Shown here: positions 1 to 9,092 of the stretch, one piece after another
Position numbering within the stretch: the first letter of the stretch is position 1
How the letters are laid out: the number at the start of each line of letters is the position of its first letter
Assembly: GCA_024276825.1 (NCBI GenBank)
Contig: JAJRWI010000079.1
Location: 51,365-115,364, forward strand
DNA from: an archaeon
Lineage (GTDB): Archaea; Asgardarchaeota; Thorarchaeia; Thorarchaeales; Thorarchaeaceae
DNA: 64,000 nt
Direction: 5' to 3'
Notes under the pieces: generated by a model
Told to the model about the DNA's origin: nothing
What the model saw: only the letters and a program-made list of their open reading frames with translations
Databases searched by the model: none
Position numbers and translations under genes: made by a program

Positions 1-1
1 G

Positions 2-784
2 AGCACGCATAGAGGCCATGGACATGTTGTTGCCAAAGGCGCCAACATGAATGCTGCAATGGCAGAGTTGCTTGGAAAGAAGACAGGTTCGTGCAAAGGA
101 AAGGGAGGATCGATGCACATCACACAGTTTGATGTGGGAGTGCTTGGTGCAACCGGAGTGGTTGCTTCAGGAATACCCATTGCAGTAGGAGCGGCTCTAT
201 CAGCCAAAATGAGAAAGGCCAATGAGGTTGTTGCATGCTTCTTTGGTGATGGTGCCTCAAACAACGGGACATTTGGTGAATCATTGAACATGGCTGCCAT
301 CTGGAAGCTTCCAGTGATCTTCATTGTTGAGAACAACCTGTATGCCATGGGAACACCAATTAAATTGACGTGCCCAAGTCAAGACATTGCCGCACGTGCT
401 GAGGGCTATTGCATTCCAAGTACTGTCGTTGATGGAAACAATGCTCTAGAAGTCTATGAGGCCACAGTTAAGGCTGTTGAACGTGCGAGAAAGGGAGAAG
501 GTCCCTCATTGATTGAGTGCAAGACCTACAGAATGCGGGGGCATTCACGGTTTGATCCCGCAAAGTATAGACCACCTGAAGAGGTCGAGTTCTGGATGAG
601 CAAGGATGCAGTTGAGATAATCAAAAAGATAGCAATTGAGAATGGAGCATTGACCGAGAAAGAAACAGAAAAGATTAGGAACAAGTTGCAGAAGGAGGTC
701 GACAAGGCCGCCGATTTTGCAATCAAGTCCGACTATCCAGCACCAGAAGAGGCACTGGAGGACGTCTTTGCGGAGGTGAACTAG
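2..784 (+). CDS. pdhA: 2-oxoacid dehydrogenase E1 alpha subunit (5' end outside window)
   Basis: Thiamine-diphosphate-dependent E1 alpha subunit, which with E1 beta decarboxylates a 2-oxoacid and passes the acyl group to lipoate on E2. The reading frame is open from base 2 (HRGHGH..AKG, a typical E1 alpha segment), so the N-terminal part lies upstream; the ATG at 47 is internal. The ThDP/Mg motif GDGASNNGTF ending in VENN is clear, and the MRGHSRFDP segment near the phosphorylation-loop region is also present. The stop is one base before the E1 beta start, so the genes are co-transcribed. Whether the substrate is pyruvate, a branched-chain 2-oxoacid or acetoin cannot be decided from sequence. 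Confidence 0.93.
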   Translation, partial: STHRGHGHVVAKGANMNAAMAELLGKKTGSCKGKGGSMHITQFDVGVLGATGVVASGIPIAVGAALSAKMRKANEVVACFFGDGASNNGTFGESLNMAAIWKLPVIFIVENNLYAMGTPIKLTCPSQDIAARAEGYCIPSTVVDGNNALEVYEATVKAVERARKGEGPSLIECKTYRMRGHSRFDPAKYRPPEEVEFWMSKDAVEIIKKIAIENGALTEKETEKIRNKLQKEVDKAADFAIKSDYPAPEEALEDVFAEVN

Positions 785-785
785 A

Positions 786-1760
786 ATGCCAGAGATGACT
801 TACAGAGAGGCCTTGAAGCAGGGACTGCGAGAGGAGATGCAAAGAGATGAACGTGTATTCCTCATGGGTGAAGACATTGGTCTGAACTGGGGAGGAGCGT
901 TTAAGGTCACCAAGGGTCTTGCGGAGGAGTTTGGGGTTGAACGCGTACGAGACACTCCAATCTCGGAGAACACTATTGTTGGAGCTGCTGTGGGTGCTGC
1001 AATCACAGGACTTCGTCCAGTGGCAGAGATCATGTTTGGAGACCTCATCACGTTAGCCATGGATCAAGTATGCAACCAAGCCGCAAAGATGCACTACATG
1101 TTTGGAGGACAGAGGTCAGTCCCAATGGTCATCAGGACAGTATTTGGAGGAGGCAAGAATATTGCATCACATCACTCCCAGAGCCTTGAGGCGTGGTTCA
1201 TGCACACACCCGGCTTGAAGATAGCGGTCCCAGCTTTTGCTTATGATGTGAAAGGACTGATCAAGACGGCAATCAGAGACCCAAATCCAGTGATGTTCTT
1301 TGAGCACAAACTCGTGTATGACAAGAAGGAAGAGGTCCCTGAAGAGGAGTATCTCATTCCATTTGGTGAGGCAAAGATTCGTAGAGAGGGGGCTGATGTC
1401 ACAGTGTGGGGCACATTCATCATGGTGCACAAGTCCCTCGAGGTAGCAGAAGAACTCGCCAAAGAAGGGATCAGTGTAGAAGTGATTGATCCAAGAACTC
1501 TCGCACCACTTGATAAGAAGACATTAATCGAGTCTGTTAAAAAGACTGGACGGCTTGTGGTCGTTAGCGAAGAAACAAAAACAGGAGCAGTCACTGCAGA
1601 GATTGCTGCAATGGTCCAAGAGGAGGCTTTTGACTGGCTGGATGCCCCAGTCAAACGAGTGAACGCGCCCGACACACCTGTACCGTTCAGCCCACCGCTG
1701 GAGAACTTTTTCATTCCTGATAAGGAGCGAATTGCCAGGGCCATCAGAGAGATTGTATAG
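786..1760 (+). CDS. pdhB: 2-oxoacid dehydrogenase E1 beta subunit
   Basis: E1 beta subunit, 324 residues, the usual family length. It opens with the family pattern MTYREAL..GLREEM..D..VFLMGEDIG, followed by the transketolase pyrimidine-binding region and a C-terminal transketolase domain (DPRTLAPLDKKTL, then VVVSEE). It starts one base after the E1 alpha stop and ends just before E2, forming an alpha-beta-E2 operon. Such bacterial-type complexes occur in a minority of archaea, where characterised examples prefer branched-chain 2-oxoacids, so the pdh naming is provisional. Confidence 0.93.
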   Translation: MPEMTYREALKQGLREEMQRDERVFLMGEDIGLNWGGAFKVTKGLAEEFGVERVRDTPISENTIVGAAVGAAITGLRPVAEIMFGDLITLAMDQVCNQAAKMHYMFGGQRSVPMVIRTVFGGGKNIASHHSQSLEAWFMHTPGLKIAVPAFAYDVKGLIKTAIRDPNPVMFFEHKLVYDKKEEVPEEEYLIPFGEAKIRREGADVTVWGTFIMVHKSLEVAEELAKEGISVEVIDPRTLAPLDKKTLIESVKKTGRLVVVSEETKTGAVTAEIAAMVQEEAFDWLDAPVKRVNAPDTPVPFSPPLENFFIPDKERIARAIREIV

Positions 1761-1773
1761 GAGACCCATCACA

Positions 1774-3018
1774 ATGGTCACAATCATGATCATGCAACGG
1801 ATGAGTGTTGCAATGGAGTATGGCGTCATCCTCAAATGGCTCAAGAAAGAGGGTGACAAGGTAAAGAAGGGAGAGCCAGTAGTTGAGATATTTGGTGAGA
1901 AGAACGAGTTTGAACTCGAGGCCCCTGCAGATGGCATCCTGCTCAAGATTCTGTGTGAGGTTGACGATGAGATTCCTATCAGTGAACCAATTGCCATCAT
2001 TGGCGAGAAGGGAGAGGAGATTCCAGATATCAGACCAAAAGTGCTCAATGCTCCAAAACAGCAGACAACCACGGCACCAACAATAGCTCCCGCAGAAGTC
2101 GTTCAGAGAGAACCACCAAGGATTCGGACGCCTACAACAAGAACAACAACATCGGTTCTTTCAACCGGTAGAATCAAGGCATCACCAAGGGCAAGGAAGA
2201 AGGCTCGTGAACTCGGCATCGATCTTTCCACTGTTGTCGGGACGGGACCAGATGGAAGAATAGTTGAACGTGATGTGATTGCAGCTCAGACTACCACTGC
2301 CACACCGATAAGTGTCAATCTTGATAGGAATGTGAGAGCGGTGGAAGCCCTTACACCACTGCGCAGGACAATTGCAAGAAGGATGACTCAGAGCTCTCAT
2401 AATCCACATATTACAATGATCACCGAGATCGACATGACCGAGGTTGTTGCGCTTAGGGAGGAGATAAATGAGCGTACCGAACGAGAGCTTGGGATCAGGG
2501 TTTCGTTTAATGATATCATAGTCAAGGCGGTTGCTGATGTCCTTGAGAGGTTTCCCAGGTTTAATGCCACACTTGTCGGAAATGAGCTGCACATGTTTGA
2601 GGATATTAACATAGGTGTTGCTATGGCTACTGATAACGGCCTTTTGGTGCCTGTGGTGAGAGATGCCAACAAGAAATCTATCACCGAGATCGCAAAGGAA
2701 ACCAAGGAGCTTGGTCGTAGAGCAAGGAACAACAAGCTAAAGCCTGAAGAACTCTCAGGCAGCACTTTTACTGTGTCGAACCTAGGACCTTTCAAGGTTG
2801 ACCTGTTTATCCCTGTGATCAATCCGCCAGAAACCGCAATACTCGCATTGGGCCAGATAAAGAAGAAGCCTGTTGTAATTAATGACATGATTGCGATAAG
2901 GAGTATGATGATGGCTAGTTGTGCGGTTGATCATAGAGTACTTGATGGCGCCCCTGCAGGACGGTTCCTTCAGGCCTTAAAGGAAACACTTGAAAACCCG
3001 TTCTTCATGAAAATCTAG
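1774..3018 (+). CDS. pdhC: dihydrolipoamide acyltransferase E2
   Basis: E2 core enzyme that carries the acyl group on lipoyl-lysine and transfers it to CoA. Domains in order: N-terminal lipoyl domain with the modified lysine about residue 43 (GEKNEFELEAPADG, less usual than ETDKA), a Thr/Pro-rich linker, a peripheral-subunit-binding domain about 136-170 (ASPRARKKARELGI..GTGPDGRI), another linker, and the catalytic acyltransferase domain ending with the active-site motif DHRVLDG (His about 387). I chose the ATG at 1774, preceded by ATAGGAGA, over a frame-compatible ATG at 1732 inside E1 beta. No E3 gene is in the window; it may lie upstream of E1 alpha. Confidence 0.93.
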   Translation: MVTIMIMQRMSVAMEYGVILKWLKKEGDKVKKGEPVVEIFGEKNEFELEAPADGILLKILCEVDDEIPISEPIAIIGEKGEEIPDIRPKVLNAPKQQTTTAPTIAPAEVVQREPPRIRTPTTRTTTSVLSTGRIKASPRARKKARELGIDLSTVVGTGPDGRIVERDVIAAQTTTATPISVNLDRNVRAVEALTPLRRTIARRMTQSSHNPHITMITEIDMTEVVALREEINERTERELGIRVSFNDIIVKAVADVLERFPRFNATLVGNELHMFEDINIGVAMATDNGLLVPVVRDANKKSITEIAKETKELGRRARNNKLKPEELSGSTFTVSNLGPFKVDLFIPVINPPETAILALGQIKKKPVVINDMIAIRSMMMASCAVDHRVLDGAPAGRFLQALKETLENPFFMKI

Positions 3019-3110
3019 GCTCTGCTGGAACGAAAATGAGTGATGGGAATCATTCAAGGAGGTCGTTTAACCAGTAATATTGAGGTATATCACCTGATAA
3101 TAGAGTAAAA

Positions 3111-3120
3111 TAATATATAA
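3111..3120 (+). promoter_or_regulatory. TATA box of the lipoate ligase gene
   Basis: The AT-rich element TAATATATAA lies about 38 bases before the ATG at 3154, the spacing expected for an archaeal TATA box serving a nearly leaderless transcript. It argues against the upstream GTG at 3130, which would fall before the predicted transcription start. Confidence 0.55.
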
Positions 3121-3153
3121 GCAGAACTAGTGAAGTATACAGTGGGACAACAT

Positions 3154-3954
3154 ATGACTTGGCGTGTGATTGAGACCTCTGAGATGGATATATTCAGAAA
3201 TCTTGCCATCGAGGAGGCTCTTGCAAAAGTCAACGCCGAATCAGAAGAGAAAGAATGTACGCTGAGGTTCTGGCAGTCAAATCCTGCAGTTGTAATGGGC
3301 CGTTTTCAATGTACGCACCTTGAACTCAATATTGATTATTGCAGAGAAAATGGAATACCTATCGCGCGAAGATTCACAGGAGGAGGTACGGTGTACCATG
3401 ATAAGGGAAACCTCAACATTACACTCTGCATGGACCAGAGCAGGCCCTATGTGTCGCGTACTCTTACTGAACTATATTGGAACTTCTTTGGAGCCATAGC
3501 CAACGCCTTGAGAAAGATCAAAGTGCCGGCATACTATGATTCGGACAGACAATGTTTGAGAATAAATGGAAGAAAGATCACAGGTACAGCAGGTTGGCTC
3601 AAAAGGGGAGTATCATTCATTCATGGAACTCTATTAATAGACTCAGACTTGCAACTCCTCAACAATTGCTTGCATGTCCCACCAAATCAGAAGGAGTATT
3701 ATCGCAGTCAATCAAGGATACGATGTAAGCCTAGTAAACGCGATGTGGTCACGGTCATCACAAAAGAGGTTGGGATAAGTCCTTCTTTGAGTGAGATAAA
3801 GCGGGCAATCAGTGAACAACTTGCCAAAATCACTGAAGAAAAATTTGAGATTGGTGAACTCACTCAGGAAGAGATTGATGTAGCAGAGGCCTTATATCAG
3901 ACTCGCTATAGTCAAGAAGAGTGGAACATGGGTATTCCAGCCAATAGCGAATGA
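3154..3954 (+). CDS. lplA: lipoate-protein ligase A family
   Basis: Attaches lipoate to the E2 lysine, so it fits directly with the E2 gene just upstream. Family signatures are RRFTGGGTVYHD (lipoyl-AMP pocket), GNLNIT, and the lysine-containing KITGTAGW. The C-terminal portion (VTVITKEVG through TRYSQEEWNMG) resembles the accessory domain that some archaea encode as a separate LplB protein, so this looks like a single-chain enzyme. A GTG at 3130 is in frame, but the TATA position favours the ATG at 3154. It could use free lipoate or act in an octanoyl-transfer pathway. Confidence 0.88.
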   Translation: MTWRVIETSEMDIFRNLAIEEALAKVNAESEEKECTLRFWQSNPAVVMGRFQCTHLELNIDYCRENGIPIARRFTGGGTVYHDKGNLNITLCMDQSRPYVSRTLTELYWNFFGAIANALRKIKVPAYYDSDRQCLRINGRKITGTAGWLKRGVSFIHGTLLIDSDLQLLNNCLHVPPNQKEYYRSQSRIRCKPSKRDVVTVITKEVGISPSLSEIKRAISEQLAKITEEKFEIGELTQEEIDVAEALYQTRYSQEEWNMGIPANSE

Positions 3955-3969
3955 TGGAGACTGTGAGAA

Positions 3970-4323
3970 TTGGCAGATCATGAGGTTGAAAAGATTCTAA
4001 AGAGTTTCATGCGACATTATGGAGCGCTCAATCGTGACATTCCTGAAACAAGGAATGCATTTTCAGACTTATTGAAGACTGTACATAAAGACGGAGCTCT
4101 CCCGGCCAAGTTTAAGGAGATCATCTGCATTGTGGCCTCTGTGCTTGCACCCTGTGACTCGTGTATTGTCTATCATGTCAAACAGGCATTGACAGCAGGA
4201 GCCACAAGGGAAGAGATTATGGAGGCATGTGGTGTGGCCATTGTTATGGGCGGAGGACCAGCAGCAGCTCACCTCGCCCTTGTTCAAGATGCCCTTGATG
4301 AGTGGGCACCAAGAAAGAAGTGA
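3970..4323 (+). CDS. carboxymuconolactone decarboxylase / AhpD-like protein
   Basis: A 117-residue all-helical CMD-family protein. It has the redox-type motif CDSCIVYHV (CxxC with a histidine three residues on), as in AhpD-like alkylhydroperoxidases, followed by the typical ATREEIMEACGVAI..GGGPAAAH stretch. In AhpD the CxxC receives electrons from lipoyl-E2, so a place directly behind E2 and lipoate ligase is suggestive of peroxide defence fed by the dehydrogenase complex; that link is inference. It starts with TTG at 3970, with GGAG about ten bases upstream. Confidence 0.85.
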   Translation: MADHEVEKILKSFMRHYGALNRDIPETRNAFSDLLKTVHKDGALPAKFKEIICIVASVLAPCDSCIVYHVKQALTAGATREEIMEACGVAIVMGGGPAAAHLALVQDALDEWAPRKK

Positions 4324-4324
4324 G

Positions 4325-4342
4325 GGAGAGAATAATCTCTCC
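4325..4342. terminator. hairpin between convergent genes
   Basis: Perfect 7-bp stem GGAGAGA/TCTCTCC with an ATAA loop, just after the CMD-gene stop and followed by ATTTTT. It lies between two convergent genes and could terminate the plus-strand operon. Confidence 0.45.
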
Positions 4343-4377
4343 AATCCATTTTTCCATATGAATTGTTATTTTAGCGT

Positions 4378-4719
4378 TCATTCAAAAGTCCGAACACATA
4401 GGAATTTGGCGGGGGACGCGCCATCATTGATGAACTGATGAGGCTCATTACTAGCTATGTGAATGACATCTCCCCGTTTCAGAGTAATCATCTCGTTACC
4501 GACCTTTACACGAATACTGCCTGACATCATATAGACGCCATGCTCATGTTCATGAGTGTCATAGGAAGTATGACCTCCAGGCTGAATAATGTAGCACCGC
4601 ATAGCAAACTTCTGTGACGAGTTGTCGGGATTAAGCAGCCGATGCCATAGCACACCAGTTATACCTTCTGCCATATATAGTTCATATTCAGACGCAGGAA
4701 CATCTCTTGTGAGATACAT
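4378..4719 (-). CDS. small cupin-domain protein
   Basis: Single-domain cupin. Motif 1 is GHTSYDTHEHEHGVYMMSG with the metal-binding HxH and glutamate-like positions; motif 2 is GDVIHIASNEPHQFIN with its histidine. Such small cupins are metal-binding enzymes or sensors whose substrate cannot be read from sequence. I use the ATG at 4719, which has a good GGTGG site just upstream, rather than the in-frame GTG at 4728. It follows the alcohol dehydrogenase by 14 bases on the same strand, so the two probably form an operon and may act on the same metabolite. Confidence 0.85.
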   Translation of the reverse strand: MYLTRDVPASEYELYMAEGITGVLWHRLLNPDNSSQKFAMRCYIIQPGGHTSYDTHEHEHGVYMMSGSIRVKVGNEMITLKRGDVIHIASNEPHQFINDGASPAKFLCVRTFE

Positions 4720-4733
4720 GATTACCACCAGGA

Positions 4734-5777
4734 TTAGCTAAGATCTGTGAATAGAACCTTGATTGCCTTCTGGGTTTCCATCAACTCGAAGCCATCATCC
4801 CACTCATCAAGAGAGAGTCTGTGAGTAATGAGTGGGTTCACATCAATCTGACCACTGGCCATCATCTGAAGCGTAATCACCCAAGACGAAGGTATTGTCC
4901 CCCAAGTGCCCCCCATGGTGAGCTCCTTCTCAATCATTGTGTCTATATTAATATCTGTAGGGCTACCTTGAACTCCAAGTATCGATATATGTCCAGTAGT
5001 CTTCACAAATTCCATGGCCTGCCTTCGTGCCGCAGCAGATCCTGAGGCCTCTATGACAACATCAGCACCATCAGCAATAGAAACACCCTGTACAATCTCA
5101 ACAGCATCAGGTGAGGTTTGTACATCAATCGTCAGGTCAGCCCCTGTCTTCTTGGCAATATCAAGGCGCCAACTGTCAGCACTTGTTCCTGTCACTATGA
5201 CCTTTCCAGCACCCATTGCACGAGCGACTTGAGCTGCCAACAGGCCCATGGTACCAGGACCCTGAACTACAACGACATCACCAGGAAAAATGGGAGTAGA
5301 CTCTACGACAGAATGAACAACACAGGCAGTTGGTTCTGCCAAAGCGGCCTCTTCAAGTGATAGTCTATCGGGAACTTTGTGAATAATGTACTCTGGAGCA
5401 ACAAGATACTTTGCAAAAGCTCCATCGGCCAATGAAACCCCGAGGATTCTCTTGTTCTTTGCAGTGCATCTGTTCACATGGCCCATCTTACACTGATAGC
5501 AACGACCGCAATATGCGGTGGCGGGGGAAACCACTCTATCACCCACTTCAATGTCTTGAACATTGCTCCCCACCTCAACAACAGTGCCTGCATACTCGTG
5601 ACCAAGAACAACAGGAGGTGTGTAAAAGGAGTGATCATGTTTTATGTGAATGTCAGTGCCGCAGATGCCTGCAGCAGCGACTTCAACTTTGACCTCATTT
5701 GGCCCCGGCGTCGGTTCATCAACATCCATGAGTTCGATATTTCCAACACCACGGTTCTTCTTCACAAGACCTCTCAT
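4734..5777 (-). CDS. zinc-dependent alcohol dehydrogenase (MDR, threonine/sorbitol dehydrogenase type)
   Basis: Medium-chain dehydrogenase/reductase of 347 residues. The GroES-like N-terminal domain has the catalytic zinc set GICGTDIHIKHD..GHEYAG and the structural-zinc loop CGRCYQCKMGHVNRC. The Rossmann domain shows GPGTMGLLAAQVA. Residue pattern is closest to L-threonine 3-dehydrogenase, sorbitol dehydrogenase and related polyol oxidoreductases; exact substrate unknown. First gene of a two-gene unit with the cupin. Confidence 0.88.
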   Translation of the reverse strand: MRGLVKKNRGVGNIELMDVDEPTPGPNEVKVEVAAAGICGTDIHIKHDHSFYTPPVVLGHEYAGTVVEVGSNVQDIEVGDRVVSPATAYCGRCYQCKMGHVNRCTAKNKRILGVSLADGAFAKYLVAPEYIIHKVPDRLSLEEAALAEPTACVVHSVVESTPIFPGDVVVVQGPGTMGLLAAQVARAMGAGKVIVTGTSADSWRLDIAKKTGADLTIDVQTSPDAVEIVQGVSIADGADVVIEASGSAAARRQAMEFVKTTGHISILGVQGSPTDINIDTMIEKELTMGGTWGTIPSSWVITLQMMASGQIDVNPLITHRLSLDEWDDGFELMETQKAIKVLFTDLS

Positions 5778-5835
5778 TTCTGATCCTCTTGATGACTGAA
5801 GAGGCAGGTTCTAAGAATCTTGCGGAAGTGAATTG

Positions 5836-6144
5836 TTACTTGATAATGTTGAGAAATGTCTGTGGTTCTTCACCCTCATCAAGAGGTCTGACCTTGAACT
5901 GAGGACCATATTGCCCTCTGAGTCTTGATGCAACTTGAGCGCCAACGAACTTCTCTCGAACGCCTGTCTTCTTGCCTTTCCAGAGGAATATTGATTGGGA
6001 ACGTTCATCCACGATGCAATAGGCCTTGGTGGACTCTAGGACATTATATGAAACTTCAATCTCCTCGTGTGTGCCATCAGGATGGATTTCGAATCCAACT
6101 ATCATTAGAGAAGGGCTCCTGTGGTGAAACATGCTTTGGTTCAT
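5836..6144 (-). CDS. single gelsolin-like domain protein
   Basis: A 102-residue protein. After a short N-terminal part, residues about 40-100 follow the gelsolin repeat: a Cys-Ile-Val-Asp strand, SIFLWKGKKTG, a helix with ..REKFVGAQVASRL, then VRPLDEGEEPQTF. In gelsolin/villin these are the ILD-IYVWVGK, helix and EG.EP..F elements. Single- and two-domain gelsolin-like proteins acting on actin are known from Asgard archaea, notably Thorarchaeota. The start is uncertain: ATGs also exist at codons 5 and 14. Binding to actin is inference from family, and a related fold (longin-like) could give a similar pattern. Confidence 0.6.
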   Translation of the reverse strand: MNQSMFHHRSPSLMIVGFEIHPDGTHEEIEVSYNVLESTKAYCIVDERSQSIFLWKGKKTGVREKFVGAQVASRLRGQYGPQFKVRPLDEGEEPQTFLNIIK

Positions 6145-6187
6145 GGTTGTTGTATCATGTCATTTCTTAAGAACTCGTATAATACAA

Positions 6188-6538
6188 TCAGACCTCTTCA
6201 AAAGTCGCCCTGACGACAGCACCACAATATGAGCATTTTGCCTCCAATGGCCCGACCCAGTCAATGGTCTCATGACTGAGAGCTGCACCGCATGAAGGGC
6301 ATTTAGTGGGTATTCGTACGGTTCTAATCCCTGAACCATCAGCGCGGGTTCGCGATCTGTAGGATTCAGGTATAGCAAATTCAGGTGCTTCAAGAGTCAT
6401 TGTTCTTCCAGCAGCCTTGCAGATTTTCACAAAGACTACTACAACAATGATGATCATTAGGATCGGCACAATCATGAATATGATTGTGATTGCCCCGAAT
6501 ATTGAGAATATCCCGAAGGGATCGAAACCAATTTGCAT
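6188..6538 (-). CDS. membrane-anchored zinc-ribbon protein
   Basis: 116 residues: an N-terminal hydrophobic region (about 10-42, probably two short membrane segments), a basic patch (RSRTRADG) and a C-terminal zinc ribbon CPSCGAAL..CSYCGAVV. The four cysteines make metal binding very likely; no enzymatic motif is visible. A GAGGA ribosome binding site precedes the ATG. Function not recognised. Confidence 0.65.
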   Translation of the reverse strand: MQIGFDPFGIFSIFGAITIIFMIVPILMIIIVVVVFVKICKAAGRTMTLEAPEFAIPESYRSRTRADGSGIRTVRIPTKCPSCGAALSHETIDWVGPLEAKCSYCGAVVRATFEEV

Positions 6539-6995
6539 GCGTATTCCTCGTTGCTTGGTGTGTGTGTTTTCAAATTAATTTGCTTATTACTTTTAAGGAT
6601 GGCGTGGTTCGCCAAGGTTCACTTTGTGATTAGATACATGAAAATACAGCACATGGGGTTGCGCACAGATGCTGAGAAATGGGACAAACTTGGACACTCT
6701 TCAAATAAATGTTTGATAGAACCCTTGAAAAATGTAGGAGCTTGAATTGTGTGACACATACAAGAGAAAAGCAGTCCTGTGCCGTTCCAGGAAGGACTGG
6801 ACTCTGATGTCCAAGAATGCCCAACTTACAATGAACGGTTTCAACCGACATGAGAATCAAAAATGCTGGATATCAAGTCATGCCATTTTTTTAGAAAAAA
6901 TGTGGTGTCAATTAATGAATAACTCATAGGAGCATATATTAAGTCATTATAAGTCGTATATAGTATAATGCGTCAGACTTTCGGGGTCTTTTGAA
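6539..6995. other. 457-bp intergenic region with promoter elements
   Basis: No convincing gene. Short open frames here show no domain or codon pattern like the neighbours. The right end contains two TATA-like elements (around 6934 and 6957) in front of the membrane sensor, and an AT-rich perfect stem CATTTTTT/AAAAAATG at 6884-6902 that might terminate or be coincidental. Confidence 0.5.
6955..6964 (+). promoter_or_regulatory. TATA box of the membrane sensor gene
   Basis: CGTATATAGT is centred about 36 bases upstream of the ATG at 6996, a good distance for an archaeal TATA box with a short leader. Confidence 0.45.
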
Positions 6996-9092
6996 ATGAA
7001 ACATGGGACCAAGAGGATTCTAATTCTTTTACCAATAATGATTATTTACATTATACTTCTGTATATCAGCGGACCAGACTGGAACACATCTCACGGGGTC
7101 AGTGTGATATATTCAGTGTTAGCATTTCTTTGTCTGATATTAGTGGTTTCACTCAACAATCTCATCCGTATCGAAAATACAATCGCCAACCAGCTTATTG
7201 CAGGAACCGCTAATTATGGGTTCCTCGTCTTTGCAGGATCGGCAATCTCAAACCTATGGAGAGTTGACAACGGTCCAATTCACCTGCAGCCTCATGGGAT
7301 ATTATTGAATCTGATTGGTCTCTTAATAGCAAGCACTCTGTTCTTTGCTTTTGGGCATCAAGTTGGTAAGAATGGGTCTAAGAGCGATTCTGGAGTCTTG
7401 TCGCATCTCAGAATCATTGTGGCTGTGATTGGAGTAGGAATATCTATTATGTTTGCAATAATAATTCGAGCAGACACACCCGTTGACATCATATTGATAG
7501 CTGGTTATGCAATTGGATCTATTGCATTTATTCTGTTTTTTGCAGCTGGAGTACTGATATTTAAGAAGAGGGAGTCTGTGATTTCAATAGACCCATATCG
7601 CATTGCAATCGCCGCATGGCTCCTCTCAGCTGCTGCAATCACTCACATTTACATTCTGTCTAGCCCATCGGTGTTGTGGCTACTTTCGATTGGATTCATT
7701 ATAATGGCGTTCATCTATGCAGTGATTGGAATCACGGTCCATTACTTGATTATGATTGAGGTTGATTCAAAACGAGCATATGTATTCTCACTTGGCATCA
7801 ATCTAGTCATTCTCTTTCCAGTTCTTGGGATCTACCTAATTAACAGCCTCACTGCAGGTACTACCATAGTGAATGTTGGTGTGACTGTCATCATTCACCT
7901 CAGTGCATCGTTGATGGCGGGAGGAGCGGCATATATGATGATCATGAGGAGCAGGCGAGCACCCGTTCCATGGCATACTCCAATCATCCTTCTGCTCTTG
8001 TTCTGGTGTGCTGCTGAGATAATTATCAGCATTTCCCCCATGCTGCCCATATATAATGGCACAGTTTCATTAATGCCGTACATCATAGGGTCAATCATCG
8101 CCTCGTTGGTGCTCTATATTGCATATAGGGCTGCATTTTCTCCAAGATTGAGTGTGGTGCAGTTCAGACCAAAGTGGTTCTATATCATGGCAATTGCCAT
8201 ATTCATCTTGATTCTTGTGTTTGCTGAGTTTGTCCGTTTTCAACTGTTTCAGGCATTCCCAGATTTTGCTCATGATAGCTTTGTTCAATCAGCATTGGCA
8301 CCGACTATAATGCTTGTATTCAGCTATTTCACTCTGTTTGGCATGCTTAGCCTGTTTTTTGTACTGATAAGTCTGCACGGGGGGAGGTTCACATTCGATA
8401 CAAACCTTGCAAATATTTCAGTGGTCTGGGTCATTGTTGTGCTGTTGCGCGCAAACTTCAGTGTCTGGACAACTGGCTGGTGGATGACTGACTTCTTGCT
8501 TTACTTGACTGCTGTGGGATGCATTCTCTATTTAATCAAGGTTCATGTTGACGAAGTAAGAATACGAGAGGACTATCAAGAGCGTATCCTTATCCAAAAG
8601 GAGGTCCTATTGAAAGACTTGCTATCTGAGATTCAAATGGTTGAAGACCATATAGAAGCGTTAGGTAGAACCAATGAGATGGACTCTCGCCTTGATATTG
8701 TTTCAAGGGCCTTGAGCCAGTTATCACATGCAGAGAGCATAGCTCAAAGAATCAATGCAGTTTTAACAGAGAGCGTCATTGCCAGTTCGGACCTGGTCCC
8801 AATGGATTTTGCAGAAATCTGCAAGACTGAGCTGACAACTGAAAGAGTGGGATGTACTCCGACATTCACAGGCAGCCTCAAGGAGTGTACTATACTTGCC
8901 AATGATTTACTTGTTGATGCAATTCACAAGGTCATGGAGTTCCTGGTCAATCGAATTGGACTCCTAAATGAGTTGGCTGTGGAGTTTTCACATAACCTAG
9001 ACAGCGAAACTCCAATGTGCATCGCCGAAATGAGAATGACTATTAGAACAGACTATGCTCATGAGAGCAGAACATGCTCCTTAGGTACATGA
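6996..9092 (+). CDS. polytopic membrane protein with degenerate histidine-kinase-like C-terminus
   Basis: 698 residues. About residues 5-520 are a long series of hydrophobic segments (a dozen or more helices). A cytosolic coiled coil (VDEVRIREDYQERILIQKEVLLKDLLSEIQ..HIEALGR) resembles the dimerisation helices of histidine kinases, but no clear phospho-accepting H-box stands out. The following part (LLVDAIHKVMEFLVNRIGLLNE) looks like a worn N-box of a HATPase domain. The frame then ends abruptly, while a segment resembling the end of a HATPase domain continues in another frame (next entry). Either a broken kinase-type sensor or a non-catalytic one. Confidence 0.7.
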   Translation: MKHGTKRILILLPIMIIYIILLYISGPDWNTSHGVSVIYSVLAFLCLILVVSLNNLIRIENTIANQLIAGTANYGFLVFAGSAISNLWRVDNGPIHLQPHGILLNLIGLLIASTLFFAFGHQVGKNGSKSDSGVLSHLRIIVAVIGVGISIMFAIIIRADTPVDIILIAGYAIGSIAFILFFAAGVLIFKKRESVISIDPYRIAIAAWLLSAAAITHIYILSSPSVLWLLSIGFIIMAFIYAVIGITVHYLIMIEVDSKRAYVFSLGINLVILFPVLGIYLINSLTAGTTIVNVGVTVIIHLSASLMAGGAAYMMIMRSRRAPVPWHTPIILLLLFWCAAEIIISISPMLPIYNGTVSLMPYIIGSIIASLVLYIAYRAAFSPRLSVVQFRPKWFYIMAIAIFILILVFAEFVRFQLFQAFPDFAHDSFVQSALAPTIMLVFSYFTLFGMLSLFFVLISLHGGRFTFDTNLANISVVWVIVVLLRANFSVWTTGWWMTDFLLYLTAVGCILYLIKVHVDEVRIREDYQERILIQKEVLLKDLLSEIQMVEDHIEALGRTNEMDSRLDIVSRALSQLSHAESIAQRINAVLTESVIASSDLVPMDFAEICKTELTTERVGCTPTFTGSLKECTILANDLLVDAIHKVMEFLVNRIGLLNELAVEFSHNLDSETPMCIAEMRMTIRTDYAHESRTCSLGT

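Noticed and set aside
1241..2072. Long minus-strand frames opposite E1 beta and E2
   Set aside because: They are antisense shadows of well-supported genes, with low-complexity Ser-rich translations.
6533..6929. Two open frames of 60-70 codons in the intergenic region on the plus strand
   Set aside because: No ribosome site, no domain, and residue composition unlike real genes here.
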